This document shows, one piece after another, positions 8,018 through 15,566 of a DNA stretch of 64,000 nucleotides. The translations under genes and the position numbers were made by a program. How positions within the stretch are numbered: the stretch's first letter is position 1; the number at the start of each line of letters is the position of its first letter. The notes beneath the pieces are model-generated. The model did no database searches. It had not been told where the DNA came from and worked only from the letters and a program-made list of their open reading frames with translations. The DNA is from DATCLS01 sp036563805 (lineage in GTDB: Bacteria > Actinomycetota > Acidimicrobiia > Acidimicrobiales > VFJN01): positions 22,769-86,768 of the forward strand of contig DATCLS010000090.1 of the NCBI GenBank assembly GCA_036563805.1, read 5' to 3'.

Positions 8018-9757
8018 CTACGTGGTCCCGTCGAGGGCGGGCTGGACGATGTCCTCGGAGAACCGCTGCTCGTTGTCCTCGAGCACGTGCTTGCGCAGCG
8101 TCACCGGTACCTCAACCGGGTAGTCGCCGGTCCAGCAGGCGTCGCAGAAGCCGGCCTCGGGCACGCCGGTGGCCGACCGCAGCCGGGCGAGGCTCAGGTA
8201 GGCGAGCGTGTCGACGGCGAGGTAGTCACGGATCTCGTCGATCTCGAGCTTGGCGGCGATGAGCTCGGACCGCTCGCCGGTGTCGATGCCGTAGAAGCAC
8301 GACCACTTGACCGGCGGCGACGTGATCCGCAGGTGGACCTCGCGGGCGCCCGCCTCCCGCAGCATCTTGACCAGCGCCTGCTGGGTGGTGCCCCGTACGA
8401 TCGTGTCGTCGACGACGACCAGGCGCTTGCCCTCGATGTTCTCCCGCAGCGGGTTGAGCTTCATGCGGACCGCCCGGGCCCGCAGCTCCTGGCTGGGGGC
8501 GATGAAGCTGCGGCCGATGTAGCGGTTCTTGACCAGCCCCTGCCCGAGGGGGATCCCGCTGCGGTGGGCGAACCCCTCGGCGGCCGGGACGCCGGACTCG
8601 GGCACGCCCATGACCATGTCGGCCTCGACCGGCGCCTGCTCGGCCAGCTGCTCGCCCATGCGGACCCGAGCCTGGTGGACGCTGCTGGCGTACAGCCGGC
8701 TGTCGGGCCGGGCGAAGTACACGAACTCGAACAGGCACAACCGGGGATCGACCCGCTCGGGGGCGAACGGGTGGCTCGAGCGGGGGCCGTCGGCGTCGAT
8801 CACCACCATCTCGCCGGGCTCCAGCTCGCGCACGAACTCGGCCCCGACGATGTCGAGCGCCGGCGTCTCGGACGCCAGCACCCAGCCGCCGTCGTCGAGC
8901 CGCCCCAGGCACAGCGGCCGGAAGCCGTGGGGGTCGCGGACGCCGACGATGCAGGTCTCGTCCATCAGCGTGAGGGAGAACGCCCCCTCGAGCGTGGGCA
9001 CGACCTCGGCGAGCGCCTCGGCCAGGAGGTGGCCGCCCGTCGCCGCCGTCCCGCCCGCGCCGCCGTCCGCATCCCGCGACTCACCGTTCGTCCCGCCCCG
9101 ACCGGCCGCCCGGTCACCGCCGGCCCCGTCGGCGCCGTTGAACCCGGTGCCGTCGCCCCCGGCGCCGTTTGCCCCGCCGACGCCCGTGACGGGCACCGAG
9201 CCGGGCGAGCCCGCGACACCCACTGCGCCGCTGGGTCCGGCGCCGGCGCCTTCGCGCTCCCCCGCCAGCCGGGCCAGCGCAGCGGCCAGCAGCTCGGCCA
9301 CCAGGTCGCTGTCGCTGGTCACCGTGCCCTGGAGCATGCCGGCGCCGCGGGCCAGCCGCTCGGTGTTGACCAGGTTGCCGTTGTGGCCGAGGGCGAACTC
9401 GTGCTCGCCGACCGAGCGGTAGGCGGGCTGGGCGTTGCGCCAGGTGGACGAGCCGGTCGTCGAGTACCGGCAGTGCCCGATGGCGAGGTGGCCGGTCAGC
9501 CCGGCGAGCGTGCGGTCGTCGAACACGCTGGCCACCAGCCCCTGGTCCTTCACCACCGTGATCGTCTCGCCGTCGCTCACAGCCATGCCCGCGGCCTCCT
9601 GGCCGCGGTGCTGCAGGGCGAACAGGCCGAGGTAGCAGAGCTGGGCCACGGGCTGTTTCGATCCGTAGACGGCGAAGACGCCACACGCTTCGCGCAGGTC
9701 GTCAGTGGTCATAGGGGGCGGGTCCTCGGCGGCCGGGGGGTGATCGGCCTCGATCAC
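8018..9757 (-). CDS. purF: Amidophosphoribosyltransferase with a Gly-rich insertion
   Basis: The protein has 579 residues from GTG 9757; ATG 9712 is an alternative start, 15 codons shorter. It catalyses the first purine step, PRPP plus glutamine to phosphoribosylamine. The Ntn glutaminase domain starts at Cys25 (EACGVFAVYG), so a propeptide would be removed. RGQEAAGMAV and HNGNLVNT follow. The phosphoribosyltransferase domain carries VVVDDTIVRGTT. Cys residues in KWSCFYG and FCDACW fit the 4Fe-4S ligands of the Bacillus-type enzyme. Residues about 167-242 (bases 9032-9259) are a Gly/Ala-rich insert absent from usual family members, placed between conserved parts of the glutaminase domain. purM follows after 9 bases. 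Confidence 0.95.
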   Translation of the reverse strand: MIEADHPPAAEDPPPMTTDDLREACGVFAVYGSKQPVAQLCYLGLFALQHRGQEAAGMAVSDGETITVVKDQGLVASVFDDRTLAGLTGHLAIGHCRYSTTGSSTWRNAQPAYRSVGEHEFALGHNGNLVNTERLARGAGMLQGTVTSDSDLVAELLAAALARLAGEREGAGAGPSGAVGVAGSPGSVPVTGVGGANGAGGDGTGFNGADGAGGDRAAGRGGTNGESRDADGGAGGTAATGGHLLAEALAEVVPTLEGAFSLTLMDETCIVGVRDPHGFRPLCLGRLDDGGWVLASETPALDIVGAEFVRELEPGEMVVIDADGPRSSHPFAPERVDPRLCLFEFVYFARPDSRLYASSVHQARVRMGEQLAEQAPVEADMVMGVPESGVPAAEGFAHRSGIPLGQGLVKNRYIGRSFIAPSQELRARAVRMKLNPLRENIEGKRLVVVDDTIVRGTTQQALVKMLREAGAREVHLRITSPPVKWSCFYGIDTGERSELIAAKLEIDEIRDYLAVDTLAYLSLARLRSATGVPEAGFCDACWTGDYPVEVPVTLRKHVLEDNEQRFSEDIVQPALDGTT

Positions 9758-9890
9758 GGGCCCATTCTGCCGTCCCGCGCCCCTCGCGCGGCGAACTCGA
9801 CCCGACGAGGTCGGCCAGGACCGGGCTCACGGCGGGGCCGCGGAGCCCCGCGCCGAGAGCCCTCGTTACGGCCCACCTCTCCCCATACCG

Positions 9891-9896
9891 TACGCT
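9891..9896 (+). promoter_or_regulatory. -10 hexamer TACGCT for the GtrA-like gene
   Basis: TACGCT fits TANNNT and ends 8 bases before ATG 9905. Transcription would start about at the start codon, implying a leaderless mRNA. No clear -35 is seen. Confidence 0.45.
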
Positions 9897-9904
9897 CGCG
9901 GGCG

Positions 9905-10624
9905 ATGGGGTCTCTCCTGCGGGCTGCGAAGCGTGCACCGCTCGTCGACAGGGTGCTGGCGATACCGCTGGTCGACAGGCTGGTGTCGTCGCGGCTCGTC
10001 CAGAAGCTGGTGAAGTACTCGGCGGCGTCGGCCGCCGGCGTGCTGGTCGGCCAGGCCACGCTCGTGTTCTGCCTCGAGGTGCTCGACTGGCCGGCGCTGG
10101 GGGCGAACCTGGCGTCCGTCACGCTCGGGTGCGTGCCCAACTACACGATCAACCGGTACTGGACGTGGCAGCAGACCGGGCAGAACCGCCTGTGGGGCGA
10201 GGTCATCCCGTTCTGGTTCATGGCCGCCGCCGGGGCCCTGCTGTCGATGCTGGCGGTGGCGTTCGCCGACCACCAGTGGGGCACGACCTTGGCCGTGGCG
10301 ATCGCCAACCTGGCCGGGTTCGGCGTGCTGTGGATCGCCAAGTTCCTCGTCCTCGACAAGATCATGTGGCGGGTCGTCCACGACCTGCACCCCGAGGTCG
10401 AGGTGCCGCCCGAGATGGCCGACGAGCTCGGCGTGGACGTCGCCGACGCGACCACGGACGCGACCGCCGGCGCGGCCCCGGCCACCACCGCCGCCGACAC
10501 GAACGGCTCCGCCGACGCCTCGGGCAACGGCACGGGGGCGCCGGCCGCCGGCACCGGCGGCACCGGCTCAGCCCTGGGTGGTGCCGTGGCCGAGCAGGTC
10601 GGGCAGTCGACCCCGCCACGCTGA
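9905..10624 (+). CDS. GtrA family membrane protein
   Basis: The protein has 239 residues. The GtrA domain (about residues 35-160) has four hydrophobic helices; features are LVKYSAASAAGVLVGQATLVF at the start and PNYTINRYWTW, the conserved N-(Y/F)-x-x-x-R-x-(W/F)-x-(F/W) segment. GtrA proteins are thought to help move or recycle polyprenyl-phosphate sugars for surface glycan assembly. The last 80 residues form an Asp/Ala/Thr/Gly-rich tail. Its 3' end overlaps the 3' end of purL on the opposite strand by 57 bases, and that overlap encodes part of the tail. It is the only gene on this strand between purF and purL and has its own leaderless-type promoter. Confidence 0.85.
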   Translation: MGSLLRAAKRAPLVDRVLAIPLVDRLVSSRLVQKLVKYSAASAAGVLVGQATLVFCLEVLDWPALGANLASVTLGCVPNYTINRYWTWQQTGQNRLWGEVIPFWFMAAAGALLSMLAVAFADHQWGTTLAVAIANLAGFGVLWIAKFLVLDKIMWRVVHDLHPEVEVPPEMADELGVDVADATTDATAGAAPATTAADTNGSADASGNGTGAPAAGTGGTGSALGGAVAEQVGQSTPPR

Positions 10625-12793
10625 CACCGCGGCCTCCAGCGGCAGGTCGACCATCCCCTCGACGGTGAGCCGGTCGCCGCCGGCCTCGCCGATCACCCGC
10701 CCGTCCACACCGGCCGCCCCCTGGCGCCGCTGGACCTCGCCGACGGCGGCCGGGTCCACGGCCAGGACGAACACGCTCGGCGACTCGCCGAACAGCCACC
10801 GGTGGTCGCCGCCTGGCGGCGGATCCACCCGGAAGCCGACGCCCGACGCCACGGCCATCTCAGCCAGCGCCATGCCGACCCCGCCGTCGGCGGCGTCGTG
10901 GACCCCGAGGACCAGCCCGTCGTCGACCAGCCCCCGCACCAGCTCGCACACGGCGGCGTGGGCCGCCAGGTCGAGGGCGGGCGGGGAGCCCCGCCGGTGG
11001 CCCTTGGCCCACGCCCAACGCGAGCCGGAGAGACCCGCCCTGTCGGGCCCGAGCACGAGGATCCGGGTGCCCTCCACCAGCCGCACGCCCGGGGGCGGGG
11101 CGTCGAGGCGGTCGACCATCCCGAGCATGGCCACCACGGGCGTCGGGTCGATGTCGCTGCCCCGGCTCTCGTTGTAGAGGCTGACGTTGCCGCCGACGAC
11201 CGGCACGTGCAGCGCCCGACAGGCCTCGCCCATGCCGTCGACGGCCTCGGACAGCTGCCACATCACCTCGGGGTGCTCGGGGTTGCCGAAGTTGAGGCAG
11301 TTGACGAGCGCCAGGGGGCGGGCGCCGACGCAGGCCAGGTTGGCCACCGCCTCGGCGACGACCAGCGCCGTGCCCCGCCGGGGGTCGAGGGCGCACCACC
11401 GGTGGTTGCCGTCGGTCGTGAGCGCCAGGCCCCGCCCCGTGTCCTGCCCGGTGACCGGGTGCTTGAGCCGGAGCACGGTGGCGTCGCCGCCTGGGCCCTC
11501 GACGGTGTTGAGGAACAGCTGATGGTCGTACTGCGACCACACCCACGACCCGTCGGCCAGCATGTCGAGCAGGTCGGCGCCCGGGTCGGCGGGCGGCGGC
11601 AGGGCGGCTTCGGCGGCGTCGCCGAGCCGCTCGGCCAGGTCGGCGGGCTCGGCCCGGGGCCGGTCGAGCAGCGGGGCGTCCTCGTGGAGCGACGCGGCGG
11701 GGATGTCGGCCAGCACCTCGCCGTCGGGCCGGTCGAGGATCCGCAGCCGGCCACCGGCCGTGACCGTGCCGACCACCGCGGCCCGGACCTCCCACCGCTC
11801 GCAGATCGCGAGCACCTCGTCGAGGTGGGCGGGCTCGACGATGGCCAGCATGCGCTCCTGGCTCTCGCTGGTCATGACCTCGTAGGGCTCCATGCCCTCC
11901 TCGCGGCGGGGCACCTCGGACACGTACACGTCCATGCCCACGCCGCCCCGGCTGGCGGTCTCGCTGGTGGCGCACGTCAGGCCGGCGCCGCCCAGGTCCT
12001 GGATGCCGACCACCAGCCCAGCGTCGAGCAGGTCGAGGCAGGCCTCGATGAGCCGCTTCTCCTCGAACGGGTCGCCGACCTGCACGCTCGGCCGCTTGGC
12101 CGCGTCGGCCTCGTCGTCGCTGAACCCGGCCGACGCCAGGACCGACACGCCGCCGATGCCGTCGCGCCCCGTCGTCGCGCCGAGGAGCACCGCCAGATTG
12201 CCGACGCCTGACGCCCGGCCCAACACCAGACGGTCCTGTGGGAGGATGCCGAGGCAGAAAACGTTCACGAGCGGGTTGTCGCGGTACGTCTCGTCGAAGA
12301 CGATTTCGCCGCCGACGGTGGGCACGCCGACGGAGTTCCCGTAGCCGCTGATACCGGATATGACGCCCTCGGCGATCCACCGGCTGCGGGCGTCGGAGAG
12401 CGGCCCGAACCGGAGCGGATCCATCAGCGCGATGGGCCGCGCGCCCATCGTGAACACGTCGCGCAGGATGCCGCCGATGCCGGTGGCGGCCCCCTGGTAG
12501 GGCTCGATGGCGGAGGGGTGGTTGTGGCTCTCGATGCGGAAGGCGGCGGCCAGCCCGTCGCCCACGTCGACCACGCCGGCGTTCTCGCCGGGGCCGACCA
12601 GCACGTTGCGGCCCTCGGTGGGCAGGCGGCGGAGGTGCAGGCGGCTCGACTTGTACGAGCAGTGCTCGGACCACATGACCGCGTACATGGCGAGCTCGAG
12701 GTGGTTCGGCTCGCGCCCGAGGATGCGGGCGATGGCGGACGCCTCGTCGTCGGTCAGGCCAAGGGCACGGTGGATCGGCTCCGTGGGGGTCAC
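10568..12793 (-). CDS. purL: Phosphoribosylformylglycinamidine synthase, large (PurL) subunit
   Basis: The protein has 741 residues, the usual length for small-type PurL that works with PurS and PurQ to convert FGAR to FGAM using ammonia from glutamine. Signatures are MYAVMWSEHCSYKSS near residue 40, RIESHNHPSAIEPYQGAATG, VGGEIVFDETYRDNP, VGIQDLGGAGLTCATSE and VHDAADGGVG in the second half (tandem PurM-like domains). GTG 12793 is chosen because family N-termini begin there and a TACGCT -10 lies six bases upstream. The longer frame to 12856 has no homology. Its last 57 bases overlap the GtrA-like gene. Confidence 0.96.
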   Translation of the reverse strand: MTPTEPIHRALGLTDDEASAIARILGREPNHLELAMYAVMWSEHCSYKSSRLHLRRLPTEGRNVLVGPGENAGVVDVGDGLAAAFRIESHNHPSAIEPYQGAATGIGGILRDVFTMGARPIALMDPLRFGPLSDARSRWIAEGVISGISGYGNSVGVPTVGGEIVFDETYRDNPLVNVFCLGILPQDRLVLGRASGVGNLAVLLGATTGRDGIGGVSVLASAGFSDDEADAAKRPSVQVGDPFEEKRLIEACLDLLDAGLVVGIQDLGGAGLTCATSETASRGGVGMDVYVSEVPRREEGMEPYEVMTSESQERMLAIVEPAHLDEVLAICERWEVRAAVVGTVTAGGRLRILDRPDGEVLADIPAASLHEDAPLLDRPRAEPADLAERLGDAAEAALPPPADPGADLLDMLADGSWVWSQYDHQLFLNTVEGPGGDATVLRLKHPVTGQDTGRGLALTTDGNHRWCALDPRRGTALVVAEAVANLACVGARPLALVNCLNFGNPEHPEVMWQLSEAVDGMGEACRALHVPVVGGNVSLYNESRGSDIDPTPVVAMLGMVDRLDAPPPGVRLVEGTRILVLGPDRAGLSGSRWAWAKGHRRGSPPALDLAAHAAVCELVRGLVDDGLVLGVHDAADGGVGMALAEMAVASGVGFRVDPPPGGDHRWLFGESPSVFVLAVDPAAVGEVQRRQGAAGVDGRVIGEAGGDRLTVEGMVDLPLEAAVSAWRGRLPDLLGHGTTQG

Positions 12794-12799
12794 GCAGGC

Positions 12800-12805
12800 A
12801 GCGTA
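12800..12805 (-). promoter_or_regulatory. -10 hexamer TACGCT for purL
   Basis: On the minus strand TACGCT ends 6 bases before GTG 12793. This is the same hexamer and spacing as at purS, so a leaderless internal promoter is likely. Confidence 0.4.
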
Positions 12806-12901
12806 GGCCACGGCTCGACGGGTTCCGCCGAACCGTCCATCAGATCGGACGGTCACGCACTAACTGCACATTGCGCGGTATGCCTTGAACGTCCCAAAGA
12901 A

Positions 12902-12930
12902 TGCACATGTCGTAAGAAACCAAATATGAT
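12902..12930 (+). promoter_or_regulatory. Candidate promoter of the small gene at 12939
   Basis: TGCACA (12902-12907), 17 bases, TATGAT (12925-12930); ATG follows 8 bases later. The stretch 12855-12930 is clearly AT-richer than its surroundings, supporting a real promoter and a nearly leaderless transcript. Confidence 0.5.
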
Positions 12931-12938
12931 CCGCGGGC

Positions 12939-13355
12939 ATGGCAACCACAACCCGCAAGCGAACGCCCATGTCGAACGAGCACAAGGCCGCCTTGGCCGA
13001 AGGCCGCGATCAGGGGCGGGCGGTGCGGCGCTACCTCGAAGCCCTTGAGGCCAACAAGCCCAAGAGGGGCCGCAAGCGTTCGCCCGAATCAATGAAGAAG
13101 CGGCTGGAGGCGATCGAGAACGAGATCGTGGGGGCCGATCCGCTCAAGCGCTTGCGACTCGTTCAGGAACGGCTCGATCTGCAGGCGGCCCTCGAGGCGT
13201 CGCAGTCGTCGGTCGATCTCGAAGCCTTGGAGAAGGACTTCATCAAGGCCGCCGCCACGTACAGCGAGCGCAAGGGTATCTCCTACTCTGCATGGCGCGA
13301 GCTCGGCGTGCCGACTTCCGTGCTCGAGCGGGCCGGAATCACCCGAAACAGCTGA
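12939..13355 (+). CDS. Small conserved basic/coiled-coil protein of unknown function
   Basis: The protein has 138 residues (128 if ATG 12969 is used). The N-terminal half is strongly basic (PKRGRKRSPESMKKRLEAI), followed by a predicted coiled coil (LKRLRLVQERLDLQAALEA) and a C-terminal AYSERKGISYSAWRELGV-like segment (here ATYSERKGISYSAWRELGV). I recall similar short proteins widely in actinobacteria, always uncharacterised; the basic region plus helix hints at nucleic-acid binding, which is inference. It lies between purQ and purL on the opposite strand, with lower GC and less GC3-biased codons than its neighbours, suggesting later insertion into the purine cluster. Confidence 0.8.
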   Translation: MATTTRKRTPMSNEHKAALAEGRDQGRAVRRYLEALEANKPKRGRKRSPESMKKRLEAIENEIVGADPLKRLRLVQERLDLQAALEASQSSVDLEALEKDFIKAAATYSERKGISYSAWRELGVPTSVLERAGITRNS

Positions 13356-13481
13356 TTCGCCGGTGTCCGGCACACGAAAGACGTAGGACGGCCGATGGCG
13401 GGTCGGCCGCCTCCGTAGGAGCGGACGCCGAGCGCGCCGGACGCGGCGAGCGCCGGGAGCCGGGCGCTCGGAAGCCGGCGC

Positions 13482-14159
13482 TCAGGCTGCGAGCGCGCCG
13501 GCCGCGACCAGGAGCGAGCGCAGCAGCACCAACCCGTCCGTCGACCCGAGCAGCGCGTGGCTCGCCCGCTCGGGGTGCGGCATGAGCCCCACGACGTTGC
13601 GACCCGCCGAGCAGATGCCGGCGATGGAGTCGGTCGAGCCGTTGGGGTTGTCGACGTACCGGAACACGATGCGCTCGTCGGCCCGGAGCTCGGCCAGCGT
13701 GGCCTCGTCGCAGGTGTAGTTGCCGGAGAAGTGGTTGATGGGGATCCGCAGCGTGGTGCCGGGGGCCACGTCACGGGTCAGCGCCGTGCCCGACGCCTCG
13801 ACCCGCACGGTCGTGGGCCGGCACAGGAACTTGAGCCCGGCGTTGCGCTGAAGAGCGCCCGGCAGCAAGCCCGACTCGGTCAGCACCTGGAAGCCGTTGC
13901 AGATGCCGACCACGGGCCCGCCCGCCTCGGCGAAGGCGACGATCGCCTCCATGATCGGCGAGAACCGGGCGATGGCCCCGGGCCGCAGGTAGTCGCCGTG
14001 GGCGAAGCCACCGGGGAGGACGACGGCGTCGACGTCGCCGAGCGACCGGTCGCCGTGCCACAGCAGGCGCCCCTCGCCGCCGGCGGCCCCGACGCCCTCG
14101 ACGACGTCGTGCTCGCAGTTGGAGCCGGGGAACACGACGACCCCGACGCGCGCCGCCAT
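13482..14159 (-). CDS. purQ: Phosphoribosylformylglycinamidine synthase, glutaminase (PurQ) subunit
   Basis: The protein has 225 residues. This class I glutamine amidotransferase releases ammonia for PurL. VGVVVFPGSNCEHDV opens the domain, GICNGFQVLTESGLLPG carries the nucleophile Cys, and LMPHPERA gives the His-Glu pair, so the catalytic triad is complete. ATG 14159 overlaps the purS TGA (TGATG), so PurS and PurQ are translationally coupled, as expected for complex partners. Downstream the small plus-strand gene ends convergently, 126 bases away. Confidence 0.96.
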   Translation of the reverse strand: MAARVGVVVFPGSNCEHDVVEGVGAAGGEGRLLWHGDRSLGDVDAVVLPGGFAHGDYLRPGAIARFSPIMEAIVAFAEAGGPVVGICNGFQVLTESGLLPGALQRNAGLKFLCRPTTVRVEASGTALTRDVAPGTTLRIPINHFSGNYTCDEATLAELRADERIVFRYVDNPNGSTDSIAGICSAGRNVVGLMPHPERASHALLGSTDGLVLLRSLLVAAGALAA

Positions 14160-14479
14160 CAGGCCTGCTCCTCGCCGGTGCCGACGGGCTGGCCGGCGCC
14201 GTTGGCGGTGCCCGTCGCCCCTCCCTCGGCCACCTGCTCGACCGTGACGGTGGCCGACTCGATGACCGGGTTGGTGAGGAACCGGGCGCACATGTCGCGC
14301 ACCTCGGCCTCGGCCCTCTCGGCGTCGGGAGCGTCGAGGGCGAAGCGGAAGCACTTGCCGACCCTCACCCCGCTGACCCCCTCGAACCCGAGGGCGGGTA
14401 GCGACCGCTCGATGGTCGCCCCCTCGGGATCGGCGATGCCGTCGTGGAGGCGGGTCTCGACGAGGACCGAGAAGCGCAT
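14159..14479 (-). CDS. purS: Phosphoribosylformylglycinamidine synthase PurS subunit
   Basis: The protein has 106 residues. PurS bridges PurL and PurQ in the FGAM synthase complex. FSVLVETRLHDGIADPEGATIERSL and VRVGKCFRFAL are conserved in the family. ATG 14479 is chosen over the longer frame because the usual N-terminus begins with this Met and a TACGCT -10 lies 6 bases upstream. The last 20 or so residues (Gly/Thr/Ala/Glu-rich) extend beyond the usual 80-85 residues. The stop overlaps the purQ start. Confidence 0.94.
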   Translation of the reverse strand: MRFSVLVETRLHDGIADPEGATIERSLPALGFEGVSGVRVGKCFRFALDAPDAERAEAEVRDMCARFLTNPVIESATVTVEQVAEGGATGTANGAGQPVGTGEEQA

Positions 14480-14485
14480 GCGGTC

Positions 14486-14491
14486 AGCGTA
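14486..14491 (-). promoter_or_regulatory. -10 hexamer TACGCT for purS
   Basis: Minus-strand TACGCT ends 6 bases before ATG 14479, the same layout as purL. It lies 20 bases downstream of the purC stop, so purSQ may have an internal leaderless promoter. Confidence 0.4.
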
Positions 14492-14510
14492 ACGGGGCGC
14501 CGGGCGCGGC

Positions 14511-15410
14511 TCAGCCACCGGCGCCCGGCCAGTCGGCGAACGAGCGGCCCGTGACCCGCTCGTAGGCCTCGATGTACCGCCGGCTCGTGGCCGCGACCAC
14601 GTCGGGCGGCAGCGGCGGGGGCGGCGGCTTCTTGTCCCAGTCGAGCGTGTCGAGGTAATCGCGCACCGGCTGCTTGTCGAACGACGGCGGCGTGCGGCCG
14701 GGCTCCCAGCCGTCGACCGGCCAGAACCGGGACGAGTCGGGCGTCAGCACCTCGTCGCACAGCACGAGCTCGCCGTCGACCAGGCCCAGCTCGAACTTGG
14801 TGTCGGCGATGATGATGCCCCGCTCCCGGGCCCACTCGGCGCCCCGCCGGTACAGCTCGAGCGAGACGTCGCGCACCTTGGCCGCCAGCGACTCGCCGAG
14901 CAGCTCGGCCGCCGCCGAGAACGAGATGTTCTCGTCGTGGCCCTCTTCGGCCTTGGTCGACGGGGTGAACACGGGCTCGGGCAGGCGGTCGGATTCGCGC
15001 AGGCCCGCGGGCAGCGGCGAGCCGTGCATGGTGCCGGATCGGCGGTATTCCTTCCACGCCGAGCCGGACAGGTACCCCCGCACGATGCACTCCACCGGCA
15101 ACATCTCGGCCCGGCGGGTGATCATGATGCGCCCCGCCAGGTCGGCCGGGCCGGCCGCCGCCCGGGCCGACTCGGGGAGGTCGGCGACGTCGGTCGAGAT
15201 CAGGTGGCCGGGCACCACGTCGGCCAGCTCGGCGAACCAAAACGCTGACATCGCCGTCAGCACTCGGCCTTTATGGGGGATCGGCTCGGCCATCACCACG
15301 TCGAACGCGGACAGGCGATCGCTCGTCACCATCAGCAGCCGATCGTCGGCGATGGCATAGATGTCACGCACCTTGCCGGAATGGACGTGGGCGAGACCGA
15401 GGTCGGTCAC
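14511..15410 (-). CDS. purC: Phosphoribosylaminoimidazole-succinocarboxamide synthase (SAICAR synthetase)
   Basis: The protein has 299 residues, matching the long (about 300) actinobacterial/yeast-like form. It joins CAIR and aspartate with ATP. SGKVRDIYAI near the start binds ATP; SDRLSAFDVVM, VECIVRGYLSGSAWKEY and IIADTKFELG are family signatures. GTG 15410 is supported by an AGGGGG ribosome-binding site six bases upstream. The C-terminus has a run of prolines (KKPPPPPLPPD) followed by the expected final helix. A 156-base gap containing AT-richer sequence separates it from purB, so it may begin its own transcript. Confidence 0.96.
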   Translation of the reverse strand: MTDLGLAHVHSGKVRDIYAIADDRLLMVTSDRLSAFDVVMAEPIPHKGRVLTAMSAFWFAELADVVPGHLISTDVADLPESARAAAGPADLAGRIMITRRAEMLPVECIVRGYLSGSAWKEYRRSGTMHGSPLPAGLRESDRLPEPVFTPSTKAEEGHDENISFSAAAELLGESLAAKVRDVSLELYRRGAEWARERGIIIADTKFELGLVDGELVLCDEVLTPDSSRFWPVDGWEPGRTPPSFDKQPVRDYLDTLDWDKKPPPPPLPPDVVAATSRRYIEAYERVTGRSFADWPGAGG

Positions 15411-15566
15411 GGGGTACCCCCTACGGGCGTGTTACCGAATAGGACCTTTACAATTGCTGGCGGCGCATGAAGCGCGCATGAGATCGGCGCACAGCGCGCA
15501 GGATTCACCGCCGGTGCGCCGCTCTCGTGAGGCTCATCAGGTCGTCGGACACGTCGGTCTGACACG

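Noticed and set aside
12881..12930. TTGAAC (12885) as -35 of the small gene
   Set aside because: It lies 34 bases from TATGAT, too far; TGCACA with 17 bases fits better.
15411..15566. Promoter between purB and purC
   Set aside because: The region is AT-richer, but no -35/-10 pair with normal spacing is convincing on the minus strand; only the ribosome-binding site is used.
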